Shown: positions 61,249-64,000 of the stretch, piece after piece
How positions within the stretch are numbered: the stretch's first letter is position 1
How the letters are laid out: each line of letters begins with the position of its first letter
From: Symbiodinium natans
Lineage: Eukaryota; Sar; Dinophyceae; Suessiales; Symbiodiniaceae
Length of the DNA: 64,000 bases
Direction of reading: 5' to 3'
Assembly: GCA_905221605.1 (NCBI GenBank)
Contig: CAJNDS010002268.1
Span: forward strand, 505,232-569,231
The notes under the pieces: model-generated
What the model was told of the DNA's origin: nothing
Databases searched by the model: none
The model's input: the letters and a program-made list of their open reading frames with translations, nothing else
Translations under genes and position numbers: made by a program

Positions 61249-64000
61249 TCTCTCTCTCTCGGAGCTCGGAGAGGTCCCGCCGCCCTCTGGTTCTCGGCTT
61301 CCTGCTCGCGTTCGGCGTGGACTTCCTGCGGCAGCAGGCCCGCAAACATCGCGACATCCCGACCCAAGGTCTCAGCAAGCGCAACAGCGCATGGCAGGGA
61401 TCTCGGCATCTCGGCGTGTCTTGCGCGGGATCTTTGGCAGGTGCCGGTCTTCGAGCGAGCGCTGTCTGATCTTCAGGCTCGGGGGCTGTTGCAATGAGAT
61501 GTCGAGGGTGCTGTGGGAGCAAGAAGTCAGATCGAGGTAAGGGCAATCCTGGATGGCGAAACGCTTCAGGTGTGGCTGTGGAGTGCTTTGCCGTGGCAAC
61601 ATTGAATGTGTTGAATACACATGCGCTGGTTTGCCAAGCTTTGCATGAGTACATGTGACTAATCATTGGATGGGCGATGGAAGACTTGAAGACAGTTTCA
61701 AGACATGCCTGTTTGTGAGATGACGCCGTGGTGGAACAAGGAGGCCAGGCTCTTGGGCATAGGGCCATCACAGGCCCCATCCACAAAACCCCCTCAGCAG
61801 TGCCTCGTACTTCCGCTCTCGAATCGAAGGGGGAGGAGCCCCACGGCGTTTGCCCAGCACAGCCCGGCTCCCTGAAGGGCCTTAAGAGGAGAAAGGAGGA
61901 GAGAGGGTGATGTGATGTGCGTGATGTGTGTGAATGTGTGACTGTGAAATCTGAAAGATGCTGTGAATCAGGTTGGCTGCCACCATGGCTGTGGCACTTG
62001 TGCTTCTCTTACCGCCCGGGGACCTTCGAAGGTGCCACAATAGGCCGACTTTGGCGTTGCTTTGATGGAGGTACATCCTTGGGGTGGCCCGCGACAAAGT
62101 CCGCTCCTCACTCCTCTCGCCAGGACCCAAGCGCAGCTCCAAAGCGTCCTCGGAAGTATGCTCGAAAGTATACGATGTTGATGTTGCAGGTCTGCAGTGC
62201 AGGTCCGCAGTCTAAGTCCGGTCGGTATGCGCCGATGTGCCTTCGCTGCACTCAGGTGCTGGCTCGGCGTTGCCTTCATGCTGACGGTTGGGACAGTAGT
62301 AGGACAGAGGATGCTGTTCAGAGGAAGCAGCCCCCATGGCCAGGTGCAGTTGGTGACCGTGGCCTGGAAGCTGTGGCGCAGAGGCGCAGAGCAAGGCTCG
62401 GACAGCACTTGCTTCTGCGCATCGCCGTCCTCCGCGAAGGTGGCTCTGACACCGCAGCTCCGCTGGACACGAGGAAGGAGGCGGAGTGGCGCGGCGCGGG
62501 GAAGTTGCGTGGGGAATTGACGGGGCCATGGTGCTGAGACCCACGAGGAATGCGAAGCCGACGAGGCCAAGGGCGAGGCCAAGGGCGAGGAGAGCGGCCC
62601 GGAGGCTGTCAGGGAGGATATGGGAGGATCCTTCGTTTTATCACGAAAGCTAGCAGCAGCTAGCCCGTGGGAGCTAGCCGAGTGTCTTAGCAACCGTAAG
62701 GTTGAACAACAGGGATGTGGGGAGGGGGTCCAGCTAGGGTGTGTGCACATTGGGGCCGCCCCCCACCCGGCTTCGGCGGCCAGCCCATACGTGGTTGAGG
62801 TTCTCAAGTGCCGTTCGGCGCGCTTAGGCTGAGCGCCACTCAGGCTCAGGAACAAGAAACTAGCAACCCACAACACTGAATGCAAGGCTTGCGCGGGTAA
62901 ATACCGAGGAAAGAAACAGCTCCAAGCCGGCATCAGTTGCCTTGTATACACTTTGTGTTTTGCTTTTCTGATATTTTCTGTGGCATGGTTTGCATGACAC
63001 TGAACGCTGTTTTGCCGGAGCGCGTTTCACTTCTTAGCCGCTGCTCGCCCTTAGAGTCTAAGCCTTCAGGTGCGACAACTTTTTGGACCCTCCCGAATCT
63101 CCCCTTGAGCAACGGCGGCCTTGAGTATGGCGCATAGGATGTCCCTGCATCTTCCCGTGAACTGTTGTCAACATGACAAAAAGGGCAGTCGGGTGCGTGT
63201 CTCTTCTGTGGTCTGCATTGCCCAGTCCAGATAAAGAAGCTACATTCACGGCAACCGCGCTTCACGGCCCCGAGCCGGCATCTTCTCGGGGCCCTCACTA
63301 GCTTTCGTTCCCTACCCGTCCCCACAAGTGTTTTTGTCTCTCGGAGGATTCTTCAGAGGCCTTGTCAGCGTCTCACAAATGTTGATTTTGCGCGCTGCCT
63401 CGGCAGCCGGGGCCGACCCAAGATGCTTCTTGCCAAGCGAAGCTTGGGAAGGATGGTGGAAGAGACGTTCTCGTCACGCTTTTGTTGCCCCAAACGTGCG
63501 GGACCGACCACGGCTGGCATAAGGACAGGTGCAATGGACCATTCTTCGCTGCATCGTGGTGTTTGGGCGTTTCGCAGATTCTCTTGCGCTGCCAGGCAGA
63601 GCCTCAGCCACAACCAACGTGTGCTGGGTGAGCCGTGGGTGAGCCGTGAGAGCCTGCATGCGCAGTGAATCCGCAGTGAACTTCAGCATGCTGAGGGGAG
63701 TTTTAAAAGCGTTGCGTCGCGCTGTGGCTTGAGCAGGGTCCACTCGGCTCCGAAATCGGAGGATGCCCAGCCTCGAAAGCCATGGGGCAAATGGCCGGTG
63801 CGGACAAAGACGGCCAAGGCCCAGAAAAAACATCTGTGCCAGTGCGGAAAAAAAGTCGCTCCCCAGAACGGCGCAGCAAAAGGCCAAGAGGGCCAGGGAC
63901 GAGCTGTCACATGCTTTCACATTCACATGCCTTCACATTCACATGCTTGCACAGTGACATGCTGTCACAGCATGTCGCATCAGGATCTGTGCTGCAAAGA
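59065..64000. other. Host DNA without a supported gene
   Basis: No recognisable coding domain. It contains a GTGTGCAGTGTGT run at about 59456-59507, a (CT)n microsatellite at 61208-61260, a repeat shared with 56.6 kb (at about 62646-62730) and a CACATTCACATGC array at about 63915-63950. A frame at about 61262-61390 encodes a hydrophobic stretch and then a charged one, which might be an exon, but nothing confirms it. Confidence 0.5.
61208..61260 (+). repeat. (CT)n microsatellite
   Basis: About 26 CT dinucleotides with one CC interruption. Confidence 0.9.

Noticed and set aside
61968-62951. 327-codon minus-strand ORF
   Set aside because: GC-rich sequence with overlapping long frames on the opposite strand, no domain and Ser/Pro/Ala/Leu-biased composition typical of chance ORFs.
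1-64000. CRISPR arrays, tRNA, rRNA and the dinoflagellate spliced leader
   Set aside because: No array of regular spacers, no cloverleaf or rRNA-like sequence and no spliced-leader sequence were noticed by eye; a covariance-model search would be decisive.

Overview
The window looks like nuclear DNA of a dinoflagellate (Symbiodiniaceae-like is my best guess) carrying a complete-looking integrated Polinton / Polinton-like virus. The host assignment is inferred from four things. The flanks are GC-rich and gene-poor. Arrays of the CCCTAAA telomere heptamer recur. A spliced cytosine methyltransferase uses GC-AG as well as GT-AG introns. Micro- and minisatellites are frequent. No spliced-leader, rRNA or tRNA sequence was found to prove it.

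Layout. (1) 1-14224, host side: a UPF1-like SF1 helicase ORF (31-3480) is cut by a 2.1-kb terminal-inverted-repeat element (3474-5579). Removing that element with one 3-bp site copy lets the helicase frame run into the ORFs at 5614-7560. Repeat blocks follow (7.6-10.0 kb, a minisatellite at 10.2-10.85 kb, a short array at 13.4 kb). (2) 14225-36120, the viral element: 21.9 kb bounded by 326-bp inverted repeats, strongly AT-rich from about 14.6 to 33.0 kb. It encodes a retroviral-type integrase (frameshifted), small zinc-finger and structural-type proteins, a GIY-YIG nuclease and a second decayed one, a penton-type minor capsid protein, a lipase-like protein, the major capsid protein, a fibre split over two overlapping frames and ending in a peptidase S74 chaperone, an A32-type packaging ATPase and a protein-primed family B DNA polymerase. 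Between the polymerase and the right repeat is a GC-richer arm with telomere-like repeats, a ubiquitin-like-domain ORF and a small ORF. (3) 36121-64000, host side: a G-tract and telomere-like repeats at the junction, then mostly non-coding DNA, candidate exons at 50.9-55.7 kb, and a four-exon DNA (cytosine-5) methyltransferase at 57.5-59.1 kb.

How the viral genes fit together: integrase and inverted repeats serve insertion, polymerase serves genome copying, major capsid protein, penton protein and ATPase serve particle assembly and packaging, and fibre and lipase-like protein probably serve host contact or entry. Two regulatory patterns are visible: an ACTTAAAGA motif 20-32 bp upstream of four leftward genes including the polymerase, and perfect AT-rich hairpins at many gene boundaries, reminiscent of the hairpin 3'-end signals of giant viruses. 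The most novel signal is a family of 30-40-bp double-hairpin palindromes flanked by short direct repeats. Two copies sit in frame inside viral genes, one of them inside the polymerase.
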